Shown: positions 28,609 through 37,938, counted from the first letter of the stretch. The stretch is 64,000 nucleotides of DNA from Herpetosiphonaceae bacterium (GCA_013821605.1 JACDGP010000011.1:1-64000); one strand, 5' to 3'. Notes: generated by a model not told the origin, from the letters alone. Program-made: numbers and translations.

Positions 28609-28659
28609 ATAAAGTATCATCCCTCATGGACAATAACATAGCATAGTACGGGAAACGTT

Positions 28660-29670
28660 ATGATATCTTTCATTATACGTCGCGTTTTATGGGCGGTTCC
28701 GGTGCTCTTTTTTGTTGGCTTAGTTTCATTCTTTTTAATGCACCAAGCCCCCGGCGGGCCATTCGACCAGGACAACAATCGTAAGCAGGTCGATGCTGCT
28801 ACCCTCAAAAATCTGAATGCCCGCTTTGGCCTTGATAAGCCACCGTATGTCAATCCACGGGCGTTTGCGGCCGCTTGGAAGGCAGGAACGCGCAATCCCT
28901 TTAAGCTTGCGCGCACCTACGTTGACTCACAATTTGGCAATTATATGCTGAATGCGTTGCACGGCGATCTTGGTCCTTCCTTTCGTCAGCGCGGCCAAAA
29001 TGTGCAAGATCTCCTCAAGAAGCAGTGGCCTTTCTCCTTACGTCTGGCTTTGATTGCTCTGACGTTCGCAATCGTTGTCGGCATCCCATTGGGGGTCGTG
29101 GCGGCTTTGAAGCAGAACAGCCTCGCTGACTACATCAGCCTCTTTTTCGCAACAGTCGGTGTCTCGGTGCCTTCCTTCATTTTGGGTTTGCTCGTCATTA
29201 TTATCTTCGGGACCCATCTCCGCTGGATTCATATCTCCACCAACGACTGGCGCACCTGGAAACCCTATATCGCGCCCGGCCTGGTACTTGGTCTGCTGAG
29301 TATGTCGTTTATCACACGCATCACACGTTCCACCGTCCTTGAAGTCAAGCGCCAAGACTACATCCGGACCGCCCGCGCGAAAGGACTTAGCGGTCAAGCC
29401 GTGATTATGCGCCATATCCTGCGCAACGCCCTCATCCCGGTCGTCACCACCCTTGGGCCGGTGTTGCTCGGTCTTGTAACGGGTGCCGTTATCACCGAGT
29501 CGATCTTTAGCATCCCTGGCATCGGCAAATATTTCGTTGACGCCATCTTCCAGCGTGATTACTCGATGATTATGGGCACGACACTAATCTATGCGTTGTT
29601 GCTGGTGGTCGCCAATATCGTGGTCGATCTGAGCTACGGCTTCCTTGATCCACGTATCCGGACTCAGTAG
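28660..29670 (+). CDS. dppB: Peptide ABC transporter permease, DppB type
   Basis: A 336-residue inner-membrane permease. It begins with the family's first helix (FIIRRVLWAVPVLFFVGLVSFFLMHQAPGGPF, membrane residues about 9-29). The large external loop before helix 2 contains KPPYVNPRAFAAAWKAGTRN, and five further helices follow. The EAA loop reads QDYIRTARAKGLSGQAVIMRHILRNALIP, the contact with the ATPases. It pairs with the DppC-type permease at 29735 and two ATPases to import peptides. Symbol by family and operon position. Confidence 0.92.
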   Translation: MISFIIRRVLWAVPVLFFVGLVSFFLMHQAPGGPFDQDNNRKQVDAATLKNLNARFGLDKPPYVNPRAFAAAWKAGTRNPFKLARTYVDSQFGNYMLNALHGDLGPSFRQRGQNVQDLLKKQWPFSLRLALIALTFAIVVGIPLGVVAALKQNSLADYISLFFATVGVSVPSFILGLLVIIIFGTHLRWIHISTNDWRTWKPYIAPGLVLGLLSMSFITRITRSTVLEVKRQDYIRTARAKGLSGQAVIMRHILRNALIPVVTTLGPVLLGLVTGAVITESIFSIPGIGKYFVDAIFQRDYSMIMGTTLIYALLLVVANIVVDLSYGFLDPRIRTQ

Positions 29671-29734
29671 TCAGGGACATGCGGGCACGTGCACATGCAC
29701 CATTACTCCATCTTATAGGCTTGGGAGAATTACT

Positions 29735-30724
29735 ATGGCAACAACTGTTTCTCAAGGTACGCTAAGTCAAGAAGAACGAGCTTTTGCGACGCGGAAGCCG
29801 CGGAGCCTGTGGAGCGACGCTCGCCGGCGGCTCCTGCGCAATAAAGCTGCTGTGGCGGGCTTGCTTTTCATTGCATTCCTACTCGTCGTCGCCGTTGCCG
29901 CCCCGCTAATTGCGCCACACCCGCCCCTTGAGATTATCCCAGGCAATGGCTATCGTCAGGCAGCCTGGGTCCACACGCCGAACCGTCCTTCGATCACCGG
30001 CAAGTGGACCTACCCACTGGGCACCGATGCCATTGGACGCGACGTTTTCAGTCGCCTCGTCTACGGCACTCGCACCTCATTAATCGTCGGTTTCATTCCC
30101 ATGATCATCACGTTGACCATCGGCGTGATGGTCGGCCTCGTAGCGGGCTTCAAAGGTGGTCTGCTTGATGTAGGACTGATGCGCTTCGGCGAATTGGTTT
30201 ACTCCTTCCCCTCGTTTCTCTTCTTCATCATCGTCATGACGGCCCTCAAGGACACGCCGATCGGCAAGTTTTTGAATGGCTTCCTCATCCTCTTTGCAGC
30301 TTTATCTTTGGTTGGGTGGGTTGACGTTGCACGCCTCGTGCGTGGGCAGGTGCTCTCCTTGCGCGAAAAGGAGTTCGTTGAGGCCGCACGGGCCATCGGC
30401 GTGCGCCAGCACAACATCCTGTTCAAGCATTTGTTCCCCAACTGCTTGGGGCCGATTATTGTCTCCGGTGCCTTTATCGTACCGGGCGCAATTATTACTG
30501 AAGCCGTCCTATCCTATCTTGGGATCGGGTTACGGCCGGCCACCGACCCGACTGCGCTCTTCCCAGTCAGCTGGGGCAACATGATCTTGGATGGCAAATC
30601 TGCAATTAACGCCCAGCAGTGGCTAATGATCGCACCGGGCATTGCCATCGCCCTGATTACCCTAGCCTTTACCTTTATTGGCGATGGGCTGCGCGACGCA
30701 CTCGACCCACGCGAAGCTCAATAA
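29735..30724 (+). CDS. dppC: Peptide ABC transporter permease, DppC type
   Basis: A 329-residue permease from the ATG at 29735 after GGGAGA; an in-frame upstream start at 29645 would overlap dppB and lacks a site. The N-terminal cytoplasmic segment (ATRKPRSLWSDARRRLLRNKAAV) leads into helix 1, then the external loop with YPLGTDAIGRDVFSRLVYGTRTS, a signature of this family. The EAA loop is KEFVEAARAIGVRQHNILFKHLFPNCLGP. Together with DppB it forms the transmembrane channel. Confidence 0.92.
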   Translation: MATTVSQGTLSQEERAFATRKPRSLWSDARRRLLRNKAAVAGLLFIAFLLVVAVAAPLIAPHPPLEIIPGNGYRQAAWVHTPNRPSITGKWTYPLGTDAIGRDVFSRLVYGTRTSLIVGFIPMIITLTIGVMVGLVAGFKGGLLDVGLMRFGELVYSFPSFLFFIIVMTALKDTPIGKFLNGFLILFAALSLVGWVDVARLVRGQVLSLREKEFVEAARAIGVRQHNILFKHLFPNCLGPIIVSGAFIVPGAIITEAVLSYLGIGLRPATDPTALFPVSWGNMILDGKSAINAQQWLMIAPGIAIALITLAFTFIGDGLRDALDPREAQ

Positions 30725-30760
30725 ACGACCGCAATGGCGCGCTAAGCATTGGGAGAAGCT

Positions 30761-31807
30761 ATGGCTCCATTACTCGAAGTCAAGAATTTGTCGACCCACT
30801 TCTTTACCCAGGATGGGCTCGTCAAAGCCGTCGATAATGTTTCGTTTTATGTCGAGAAGGGCGAAACATTGGGTATCGTGGGCGAGTCCGGTTCGGGCAA
30901 GTCGGTCACATCCATGTCGATCATGCGCCTGATCCCGAACCCACCCGGCAAGATTGCGAGCGGCGAAATCTTGTTCGATGGTGAGGATTTGCTGAAGTAC
31001 AGCGAAGACGAGATGCGCCATATTCGCGGGAAAGAGATCGCGATGGTCTTCCAGGACCCAATGACCTCGCTCAACCCGGTTCTCACGATTGGCCGCCAGC
31101 TCACCGAGACATTGGAGCTGCACATGAAGCTGACGGGCAAGGAAGCCCGTAACCGCGCTGGTGAACTGCTAGCACTTGTGGGGATACCGTCACCCCACAA
31201 GCGGCTGGATGACTATCCGCACCAATTCTCGGGCGGTATGCGGCAGCGGGTCATGATTGCGATGGGGCTTTCATGCAACCCGCAACTCCTGATTGCGGAT
31301 GAGCCGACGACGGCACTAGATGTCACGATTCAGGCCCAAATTTTGGAGTTGATGAAAAAACTGCAAGACGAGTTGGGCATGGCGGTGATCATTATTACCC
31401 ATGACCTGGGAGTCGTCGCACGGATGGCCGATCGAGTCAATGTGATGTATGCCGGGCGCATTATCGAAGATGGCCCAACCAATCAAATTTTCCATGACCC
31501 GCGTATGCCCTATACGATCGGCCTGCTGCAGTCGATACCGCGGCTAGACGAGGCGCGCGGTCAGCGGTTGAGTCCCATTCGCGGTTTACCGCCGGATCTC
31601 ATCAACCTGCCGCAGGTCTGTCCCTTCTCGCCACGCTGTGATTATGTTCAGGATGCCTGCTACCAGCAGGTGCCACCACTGCGCCCGGTCGAACCGCACC
31701 AGCGCGCGGCCTGCTTGTTCGATGTCCATGCCCCGTGGGTTAGCGGCAATGGCACGTCGCCCCAGGCCCAGACCGCCCATCAACTTCCCGCAACTGAACG
31801 GGCATAG
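30761..31807 (+). CDS. dppD: Peptide ABC transporter ATP-binding protein, DppD type
   Basis: A 348-residue ATPase from the ATG at 30761 (GGGAGAAG upstream). Walker A is GESGSGKS, the signature is [17 protein letters not shown], and Walker B is [16 protein letters not shown]. The C-terminal oligopeptide-transporter extension carries the cysteine set [18 protein letters not shown], which in this family can hold a 4Fe-4S cluster. It energises peptide import with DppF. Confidence 0.92.
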   Translation: MAPLLEVKNLSTHFFTQDGLVKAVDNVSFYVEKGETLGIVGESGSGKSVTSMSIMRLIPNPPGKIASGEILFDGEDLLKYSEDEMRHIRGKEIAMVFQDPMTSLNPVLTIGRQLTETLELHMKLTGKEARNRAGELLALVGIPSPHKRLDDYPHQFSGGMRQRVMIAMGLSCNPQLLIADEPTTALDVTIQAQILELMKKLQDELGMAVIIITHDLGVVARMADRVNVMYAGRIIEDGPTNQIFHDPRMPYTIGLLQSIPRLDEARGQRLSPIRGLPPDLINLPQVCPFSPRCDYVQDACYQQVPPLRPVEPHQRAACLFDVHAPWVSGNGTSPQAQTAHQLPATERA

Positions 31808-31815
31808 GAGGAGTA

Positions 31816-32904
31816 GTGAGCGCTGTATATTCTCAACCGGCAGCTCAGCCACAAACCACTGAGCACCTGCTCGATGTGCGTGATCTAAAGATGTATTTTC
31901 CGATTACCGCCGGCATCGTCTTTCAACGCCAGGTTGGTGCGGTCAAAGCGGTCGATGGCATTAATCTGCAAATTCGTAAAGGCGAGACGCTGGGCCTGGT
32001 TGGCGAGTCGGGCTGCGGTAAATCAACGGCGGGCCGTGCCATTCTGCAGCTATACAAGCCGACGGCCGGCGAGGTAATGTTTCGTGGCCAGGACCTCACC
32101 AAGCTAGGTGGCAGCGAGATGCGGACCATGCGCCGCTCGGTCCAGATGATCTTTCAGGATCCCTATGCGTCGCTCAATCCGCGCATGACTGTCGGTGATA
32201 TTATCGCCGAGCCGATCCGCGTGCATCACCTGCGCAAGGGTGGGGCAGTCCGGGCTCGGGTCCAGGAACTGCTGCAGTTGGTGGGCCTCAATCCATATTT
32301 TGCCAACCGCTACCCGCACGAATTCTCGGGTGGGCAACGCCAACGCATCGGCATCGCCCGTGCGCTAGCGGTCGAGCCCGACTTCGTCGTCTGCGATGAG
32401 CCGGTATCGGCGCTCGACGTCTCGATCCAGGCACAGGTAATCAACCTGTTAGAAGATTTACAAAATCAGCTCGGCCTGACCTATCTGTTCATCGCACACG
32501 GTCTGAGCGTCATCAAACACATCTCTGATCGCGTTGCCGTGATGTATCTGGGGAAGGTCGTTGAGCTGGCCGACTCCGAGGAGTTGTATCGCCAGCCGCT
32601 CCATCCGTACACGCAGGCGCTCTTGTCTGCCGTCCCCATTCCCGACCCGACTATCGAAAAGAAACGCCAGCGCATTATTCTGGAAGGCGACGTTCCTTCA
32701 CCGATCAACCCTCCGCCCGGTTGTCGCTTCCATACACGTTGTCCGATCGTCATTGACAAATGTCGCGTCGAAGAGCCACCCTTCGTGGACTACGGCGGCG
32801 GACACTTTGCAGCTTGCTGGCGTGCCCGTGAAGTCAACGACCTCCTACCGAGTACAGCCGAGCAGGTTGCCGCCGTCAAGCGCCAGCAGGCTACTACCGC
32901 GTAG
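31816..32904 (+). CDS. dppF: Peptide ABC transporter ATP-binding protein, DppF type
   Basis: A 362-residue ATPase starting at GTG 31816 after AGGAGGAG. Walker A is GESGCGKST, the signature is [17 protein letters not shown], and Walker B is [16 protein letters not shown]. The C-terminal extension includes [15 protein letters not shown], again the cysteine motif of peptide-transporter ATPases. It is the last gene of the binding-protein, dppB, dppC, dppD, dppF operon, and a hairpin at 32939-32967 follows. Confidence 0.92.
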   Translation: MSAVYSQPAAQPQTTEHLLDVRDLKMYFPITAGIVFQRQVGAVKAVDGINLQIRKGETLGLVGESGCGKSTAGRAILQLYKPTAGEVMFRGQDLTKLGGSEMRTMRRSVQMIFQDPYASLNPRMTVGDIIAEPIRVHHLRKGGAVRARVQELLQLVGLNPYFANRYPHEFSGGQRQRIGIARALAVEPDFVVCDEPVSALDVSIQAQVINLLEDLQNQLGLTYLFIAHGLSVIKHISDRVAVMYLGKVVELADSEELYRQPLHPYTQALLSAVPIPDPTIEKKRQRIILEGDVPSPINPPPGCRFHTRCPIVIDKCRVEEPPFVDYGGGHFAACWRAREVNDLLPSTAEQVAAVKRQQATTA

Positions 32905-32938
32905 TACCACACAGCCCTCCACACTCATAAGGTGCCCG

Positions 32939-32967
32939 CCCCTTCCTTGATTGCAACGGGGAAGGGG
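32939..32967 (+). terminator. Hairpin after the peptide transporter operon
   Basis: CCCCTTCC and GGAAGGGG form an 8-bp stem around a 13-base loop, 35 bases beyond the dppF stop. The T tract is poor (TGTTGC). Confidence 0.45.
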
Positions 32968-33021
32968 TGTTGCATGCTCTTCTTACTCATCCCTCATTGC
33001 TCAGCACTCATTCCTCGGCAT

Positions 33022-33031
33022 CTGCTATACT
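33022..33031 (+). promoter_or_regulatory. Candidate extended -10 of the sbcC gene
   Basis: CTGCTATACT, with TATACT at 33026-33031 and TGn just before it, lies about 40 bases upstream of the sbcC start. There is no good -35 hexamer. The same -10 hexamer serves the tRNA and metH-like genes. Confidence 0.35.
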
Positions 33032-33071
33032 GCACAGTTGTTCGTATGAAAACTCCTGCTGAAGGTATTCA

Positions 33072-36000
33072 ATGATTCCCTATAAACTCACTGTGCGTAA
33101 CTTCATGTGTTACCGCGAGGACGTACCACCCTTGCTCTTCGAGGGTATCCATATCGCCTGCTTATCCGGCGAAAACGGGGCCGGCAAATCAACCTTGCTC
33201 GACGCGATCACGTGGGCGCTGTGGGGTGAAGCTCGCGGCAAAAGTGATGATGATTTGATCGCGCTCGGCAGTAACGACATGGAGGTTGACTTCGAGTGGC
33301 AGCTTGAAGGAGCATTCTACCGCGTGATCCGCCGGCGCACGAAAGGCAAGCGTACAGGCCTGAGCATCGTGGAACTGCAAGTACAAACAGCTGATGGCAG
33401 TTGGCGGCGCTTAAGTGGTGATAGCGTACGCGATACGAATGCCCAAATCAGCGAACTCTTGCGCATGAGCTATGCTACCTTCATTAACTCTGCCTTCCTG
33501 ATGCAAGGCCGCGCGGACGAATTTACCAACAGCACCCCCCAGGCACGCAAGCAAGTCCTTGGCGATATGTTGGGGCTGGCCGACTATGAACGGCTCGAAA
33601 AACAGGCTAAGCAGCGCCGGGATAGGGCTGAGTTGCATCTGCGCGAACGTGAAGGTGTCATTGCCGACTATGAGCAGAAGGCCCAGCACCTGCCTTTGAT
33701 CAAAGCGGATATGGCAGCTGCGGAAGTACGCGTCACCGCTGCCCAGCAGGTCGTTAACGCTACCGAGGCACAGGCCGCTGCATTGCGCGAACATATGCAG
33801 CAACTCCGCCAGATTGCTGAACGACAAGCTACCGTCCAAGCACAACTCACTGACTGCGAGCAGCGGTTGGCTGAACTCGAACTGGCGCTGACACAGCTCC
33901 AGACCCGGGTCACCGCTCATCACACCGTCGTCGCGCAATCAGGCACGATCCTGGCGCAGTACGAAACATTGCAAAACCAGCAACTGTCCCTCCATGCGAT
34001 GGACCAGCGCCGTGACCAGGCGATGGAACTACGCGAGCTTTGGCATGAGCAGCGCGACATTGTTAGTGCTGCGAAAGCAGCCATTGACGCGGAATTGAGC
34101 AAGGCTCAACATGAACTCACACTGCTCGAAGAGCAGACGGAGGGACAACAGGACTACGAACAGCAGGTTACCAGCCTACAGGCCGAAACCACTCGCTTTG
34201 CCGCGCTTCAGACCGAGCATGAGCACGTGCGCCAAATGGAGGCTAGCCTCGCTGAACAACTGAGTGCCGGCGATCAACTGGCCTTGGAACAAAGCCAGTA
34301 CGAACGCATCATCGACCAAGCCCGTGGCGAGATCGAAAAAGTGCTGCATAGTTTGGAGCAAACCATCGAGCGCTGCCAACCGCAGGTTGAGCGTGTAACC
34401 ACCATCGAAGCCAGCCTCGCTAGCATTGAAGCGCAGTTGGTGACCTTTGATGACCAGGCTGCAACGATGAACGCATTGCAGACGAACGTGGCAGAGCTCG
34501 AGCGCGAAGAAGCCCGGCTCCAAGAACAGATGCAAACGATCACGAAACAAGGCAAGGAGACCAAGAGCAAGCTCGATTTAGTGCAGGCCGGTTCGGGCAT
34601 CTGTCCTGTTTGTCATAGCGAGCTTGGTGCAGCAGGGTTGCAAACAGTTGTGGACCAGTACACCGAGCAGCAAACGACCTTACGTGCGGAGCTACGAGCC
34701 GTCAAGCGTCGTCAGGAGGATGCTCTTACACAGGTGACGGCCCACCGCAGCACCATCGCCACACTCGAAGCGGCGCTACAAAAACGATCAACGGTTGAGC
34801 GCAAGCAGGCGACCACGCTCCTACAACGCGAGCAGGCCGAGTCGGCGCGCAACGAACTGCTTACAGCACAAGCCGAACTCACTATCTACAATCAACGGTT
34901 AGAGCATCGCAGCTACGCCGAAGCTGCCCAAGCTCACTTACAAACCATCCAACAGCGCATCGCAGCCCTCGGGGACCTCCAAGCGATGCGCCAACAGCGC
35001 GAGCAGCTGCGCACCATCATCCGTGAACACGAACGTGAGCTATCTGCTGCTCCGCAAGCCGAGCGGCGTCTGGCCGAAGCCGAGGTGCAACTGCGTGCCT
35101 GCCGCCTAGCAGCCCAACGGCTGCCAACTGCGAGGAAGCTTGTCGATCAACTGCAAGGGCGACTTGACAACGAAGATTATGCACAAGAGGCCCGCAGCAA
35201 GCGCAACACCATCCGTCAACAATACGATGCACTGGCCTATAGCAAGGACGAGCATGCCATCTTGAAAGCCGACGTTGAGCGCCTGCTGCCCGCCGAACGC
35301 CGCAAGCAGGAGCTGGAACGAGCTATCACAGACCTAGAGCGTGACGAGCAGCAACTTGGGCGCGATACCGAACTCTTGGCATATCACAACCTCCAAATCA
35401 CGACCGACCGCGCCGAACTAGCGGAGCTTATGCTCCGGCTCCGCGAGCAACGCGAGGTAGAGTTTGGCCTGCGCGAGGCTGAAGCATCACTTGAGCGCAC
35501 ACGGGAAACGCTTGCCAACGCACAGAAGGAGCTCGGAAGCATCGAGGGTGACCTACGACACTGCAATGAGATGATCGAGCAACTTCAAATCTACCGCCAG
35601 CAGGCAACGCGCTTTGCGGAAGAACACGCACTCTTCGCCGAGCTGACCGAGGCGTTTGGCAAAAAAGGGCTGCAAGCGATGCTGATCGAAAATGCCCTGC
35701 CCGAGATCGAGCACGAAGCCAATCAGTTACTGGCCCGTATCACCGACCACCAAATGCATGTCACGCTCGACACGCAGCGTGACACGAAAAAGGGCGACAC
35801 GATCGAAACCCTGGACATCCGCATCGCTGATGGACTTGGTACCCGCGATTACGCTATGTATTCTGGCGGCGAAGCCTTTCGCGTCAACTTCGCCGTTCGC
35901 ATTGCCCTCTCCAAGCTCCTGGCCCACCGCGCAGGTGCCAGTCTGAAGACCCTGGTCATCGATGAGGGCTTTGGCACCCAGGATGGCAAAGGACGAGAGC

Positions 36001-36143
36001 GAGTCATCGAAGCCATCAACGCCGTCGCCGACGACTTCGCCCGCGTCCTAGTCATCACTCATATTCAGGAACTCAAAGACCAATTCCCCACGCAGATCGA
36101 GATCACCAAAGGCTCCTACGGCTCAACCTGGCGCATCACCTGA
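33072..36143 (+). CDS. sbcC: SbcC/Rad50-type DNA repair ATPase
   Basis: A 1023-residue SMC-like protein. The N-terminal ATPase half has LTVRNFMCYREDVPPL and Walker A GENGAGKST (about residues 37-45). Two long coiled-coil arms flank a zinc-hook motif CPVC near residue 516. The C-terminal half has the signature MYSGGEAFRVNFAVRIALSKLL and Walker B TLVIDEGFGTQD. With the SbcD/Mre11 nuclease it processes DNA ends and hairpins. No sbcD gene is in the window, although the two are usually adjacent. The ATG at 33072 opens directly with the family's IPYKLTVRNF start. The tRNA promoter begins right after its stop codon. Confidence 0.93.
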   Translation: MIPYKLTVRNFMCYREDVPPLLFEGIHIACLSGENGAGKSTLLDAITWALWGEARGKSDDDLIALGSNDMEVDFEWQLEGAFYRVIRRRTKGKRTGLSIVELQVQTADGSWRRLSGDSVRDTNAQISELLRMSYATFINSAFLMQGRADEFTNSTPQARKQVLGDMLGLADYERLEKQAKQRRDRAELHLREREGVIADYEQKAQHLPLIKADMAAAEVRVTAAQQVVNATEAQAAALREHMQQLRQIAERQATVQAQLTDCEQRLAELELALTQLQTRVTAHHTVVAQSGTILAQYETLQNQQLSLHAMDQRRDQAMELRELWHEQRDIVSAAKAAIDAELSKAQHELTLLEEQTEGQQDYEQQVTSLQAETTRFAALQTEHEHVRQMEASLAEQLSAGDQLALEQSQYERIIDQARGEIEKVLHSLEQTIERCQPQVERVTTIEASLASIEAQLVTFDDQAATMNALQTNVAELEREEARLQEQMQTITKQGKETKSKLDLVQAGSGICPVCHSELGAAGLQTVVDQYTEQQTTLRAELRAVKRRQEDALTQVTAHRSTIATLEAALQKRSTVERKQATTLLQREQAESARNELLTAQAELTIYNQRLEHRSYAEAAQAHLQTIQQRIAALGDLQAMRQQREQLRTIIREHERELSAAPQAERRLAEAEVQLRACRLAAQRLPTARKLVDQLQGRLDNEDYAQEARSKRNTIRQQYDALAYSKDEHAILKADVERLLPAERRKQELERAITDLERDEQQLGRDTELLAYHNLQITTDRAELAELMLRLREQREVEFGLREAEASLERTRETLANAQKELGSIEGDLRHCNEMIEQLQIYRQQATRFAEEHALFAELTEAFGKKGLQAMLIENALPEIEHEANQLLARITDHQMHVTLDTQRDTKKGDTIETLDIRIADGLGTRDYAMYSGGEAFRVNFAVRIALSKLLAHRAGASLKTLVIDEGFGTQDGKGRERVIEAINAVADDFARVLVITHIQELKDQFPTQIEITKGSYGSTWRIT

Positions 36144-36172
36144 TTGACGGAGCATTTTTCGTCTGCTATACT
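36144..36172 (+). promoter_or_regulatory. Promoter of tRNA-Thr
   Basis: TTGACG (36144-36149), a 17-base spacer and TATACT (36167-36172) form a good sigma-70 promoter, with initiation expected about 5 bases before the tRNA. It starts on the base after the sbcC stop. The same hexamers and spacing occur at 61162-61190. Confidence 0.75.
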
Positions 36173-36183
36173 ATATGCCGTAC

Positions 36184-36259
36184 GCCAACATAGCTCAGTT
36201 GGTAGAGCAACTGTTTCGTAAATAGTAGGTCAAGGGTTCGAGTCCCTTTGTTGGCTCCA
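36184..36259 (+). tRNA. tRNA-Thr (anticodon CGT)
   Basis: A full cloverleaf can be drawn: acceptor GCCAACA/TGTTGGC (7 bp), D arm GCTC/GAGC, anticodon arm ACTGT/ATAGT with loop TTCGTAA (anticodon CGT, reading ACG), and T arm AAGGG/CCCTT with TTCGAGT loop. The discriminator is T and the CCA end is encoded. It has its own promoter and terminator. Confidence 0.93.
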
Positions 36260-36288
36260 TATTCTAAAGCACTACAACCTTAGATGAA

Positions 36289-36313
36289 ACAGGTGGGTAC
36301 CTTACCCGCCTGT
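36289..36313. terminator. Hairpin after tRNA-Thr
   Basis: ACAGGTGGGTA pairs with TACCCGCCTGT (11 bp with one wobble) around a 3-base loop and is followed by CTTTATA. On the minus strand it overlaps the stop of the 45-codon gene and ends in TTTCA, so it may serve both directions. Confidence 0.6.
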
Positions 36314-36439
36314 CTTTATAACGTCGAGCCTAGCTTCCTCCATAGCTCTTACTAAGCTCTTTTCGAACATCCGTTTGCTTTTTATGGTAACTTGTGGTAT
36401 AATATACCCCATTCGTTGGTATCGGTTCAGCTTGCACAT
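36302..36439 (-). CDS. Small uncharacterised protein (45 aa) downstream of repeat array B
   Basis: On the minus strand an ATG at 36439 is preceded by AAGGAGAT (36446-36453), one of the best ribosome-binding sites in the window, with a 6-base gap. The 45-residue product starts MCKLNRYQRMGYI and ends in a charged helical stretch RMFEKSLVRAMEEARLDVI. It is basic and small enough to be a DNA-binding or toxin/antitoxin-type protein, but no family is recognised. The TGTACCA array B begins 24 bases upstream of the start. The stop codon lies within the tRNA terminator hairpin. A longer ORF in the same frame through the array is probably not translated. Confidence 0.45.
   Translation of the reverse strand: MCKLNRYQRMGYIIPQVTIKSKRMFEKSLVRAMEEARLDVIKTGG
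36376..36404 (+). promoter_or_regulatory. Candidate plus-strand promoter facing array B
   Basis: TTGCTT (36376-36381), a 17-base spacer and TATAAT (36399-36404) with an extended TGG before it. It would transcribe into array B toward the secreted-protein gene at 36819. It lies inside the 45-codon minus-strand gene, so either the two overlap or one is not real. Confidence 0.4.
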
Positions 36440-36462
36440 CGTCCCATCTCCTTCCAAACATG

Positions 36463-36548
36463 TGTACCAGGGAGCATCGAAAAAGTGTACCAGTACCATG
36501 TACCAAAGTTGAACGTGAATGTACCAAAACGCGTGGGGTCCTGTACCA
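36463..36548. repeat. TGTACCA repeat array B
   Basis: Five exact TGTACCA copies start at 36463, 36486, 36499, 36520 and 36542, plus AGTACCA at 36492; steps are 23, 13, 21 and 22 bases. The central part (AGTACCA-TGTACCA-AAGTTGAACGT-xAA-TGTACCA) matches array A at 2075-2109 with one base change. Continuing from the copies, both arrays also share AAACGCG followed by a G-rich stretch. The orientation relative to the flanking minus-strand gene is the same as in array A. Confidence 0.75.
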
Positions 36549-36580
36549 CTATGGAGGCCGTACCGTAACAACCATTTGCT

Positions 36581-36746
36581 ATTGCTCCCATTGCTTCCAT
36601 TGTGAAATCATTGTTTTCTATTGCTTTTTGATGAGGCAAGCAATGATGAAGCAAGCGTTGGACGTTGTTCCCCATTGCTCCCGAATCACGAAATAGCGCT
36701 TCCCAAAGCGAAAACTGGATCGTCAAGGATTTCCACTGCTAGCAAT
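36581..36746. repeat. ATTGCT short repeats beside array B
   Basis: ATTGCT occurs at 36581, 36590, 36620 and 36674, and its complement AGCAAT at 36639 and 36741, in a 166-base AT-richer stretch upstream of the gene at 36819. It could be simple low-complexity sequence or weak binding sites. Confidence 0.35.
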
Positions 36747-36818
36747 GACACGGCATAGACATTTACCCAGGGCACTGTTAGAATGCAGAAGCCTCCCAAC
36801 ATCGATCACGAGGATGCT

Positions 36819-37805
36819 ATGCTTCGAAGACTAGTGCGTTGGGGTGGATTGTTAACCGGGATGTTGGTGATCTGCCAATGGGTGCTCACTCAATCACCCG
36901 TCGCAGCAACTACGACATTGCCCATCAATAGCTGTCCGATCTTTCCGGCAGATAACGTTTGGAATACGCCAATTTCCACCTTGCCGGTAGATAGCCACAG
37001 CACGAGCTATGTGAATAGCATTGGTCCAACGCTACCCTTGAAGGCTGATTGGGGCTCGGGACTGTACAACGGCGGTCCCATCGGTATCCCTTTCACCCCG
37101 GTGCCCGCGACCCAACCACTGGTGCCGATGACCTTCGTCTACGCGAGCGAAAGTGATCCTGGCCCCTACCCATTTCCTCACAATGCACCTATTGAAGGTG
37201 GGCGGCAGTCGACCGGTGACCGGCACGTGTTGGTCATTCAGCAGGGTAGTTGTGGCCTCTATGAAACCTTTGCCTCGTATCCCCAGCCCGATGGCTCATG
37301 GCAAGCTGGCTCAGGTGCACACTGGGATCTGACCTCGAATGCGCTTCGTCCGGCTGACTGGACCTCGGCGGATGCCGCTGGATTACCAATTTTGCCAGGG
37401 TTGGTGCGCTATAACGAGGTTGCAACAGGAGCGATCAAGCATGCCATCCGCTTCACGGTGCCGAGCACTCAGCAGGCGTACATTTGGCCGGCGCGCCATG
37501 AAGCATCGAGCAGCACGGACCCGACTCTTCCACCGATGGGCCAACGCTTTCGCCTCCGTGCCAGCTTTGATGTATCGAGCTTCAGCCCCACAAATCAAGT
37601 CATCCTCCAAGCACTCAAACAATACGGCATGATTGTGGCCGATAACGGCTCGTCATGGTTTATGTCGGGTGTGCCGAACGAGCACTGGAACAACACCGAT
37701 TTGCATGATCTCGACCGCGTGCACGGCTCTGACTTCGAAGCGGTCAACGAGCAAAGTTTGATCATCGATCCAAACAGCGGTCAAGCAAGGCAGCCGCACC
37801 CCTGA
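36819..37805 (+). CDS. Secreted protein of unknown function
   Basis: A 328-residue protein from the ATG at 36819 (AGGA just upstream); an ATG at 36783 has no site. A signal peptide is clear (LVRWGGLLTGMLVICQWVLTQSPVAA). The mature part begins SCPIFPADNVWNTPISTLPVDSHS, a start seen in secreted actinobacterial and Chloroflexota hypothetical proteins. It contains DRHVLVIQQGSCGLYETFASY, AGLPILPGLVRYNEV and a terminal ALKQYGMIVADNGSSWF. This resembles a cell-wall or carbohydrate-associated fold, but I know no assigned activity. Array B and the ATTGCT repeats occupy its upstream region. Confidence 0.75.
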   Translation: MLRRLVRWGGLLTGMLVICQWVLTQSPVAATTTLPINSCPIFPADNVWNTPISTLPVDSHSTSYVNSIGPTLPLKADWGSGLYNGGPIGIPFTPVPATQPLVPMTFVYASESDPGPYPFPHNAPIEGGRQSTGDRHVLVIQQGSCGLYETFASYPQPDGSWQAGSGAHWDLTSNALRPADWTSADAAGLPILPGLVRYNEVATGAIKHAIRFTVPSTQQAYIWPARHEASSSTDPTLPPMGQRFRLRASFDVSSFSPTNQVILQALKQYGMIVADNGSSWFMSGVPNEHWNNTDLHDLDRVHGSDFEAVNEQSLIIDPNSGQARQPHP

Positions 37806-37909
37806 TCATAGCATCTAGCTAATACGTACAAACTCCTCACACTGGCCCTCCGTCTCCGCATACTGCGGCAGATGTGAGGGCCAATTTCATTCTGGTGACA
37901 TTTTGGTAC

Positions 37910-37938
37910 TTGACAATCTTGATAATCTTACTTATATT
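37910..37938 (+). promoter_or_regulatory. Sigma-70 promoter of the sulfur-assimilation operon
   Basis: TTGACA (37910-37915), 17-base spacer, TATATT (37933-37938). Initiation near 37945 would place the start about 20 bases before the riboswitch aptamer. Confidence 0.8.

Noticed and set aside
36302-36571. 89-codon version of the minus-strand gene extending through array B
   Set aside because: The extension only translates the repeat array; the good ribosome-binding site belongs to the internal ATG at 36439.
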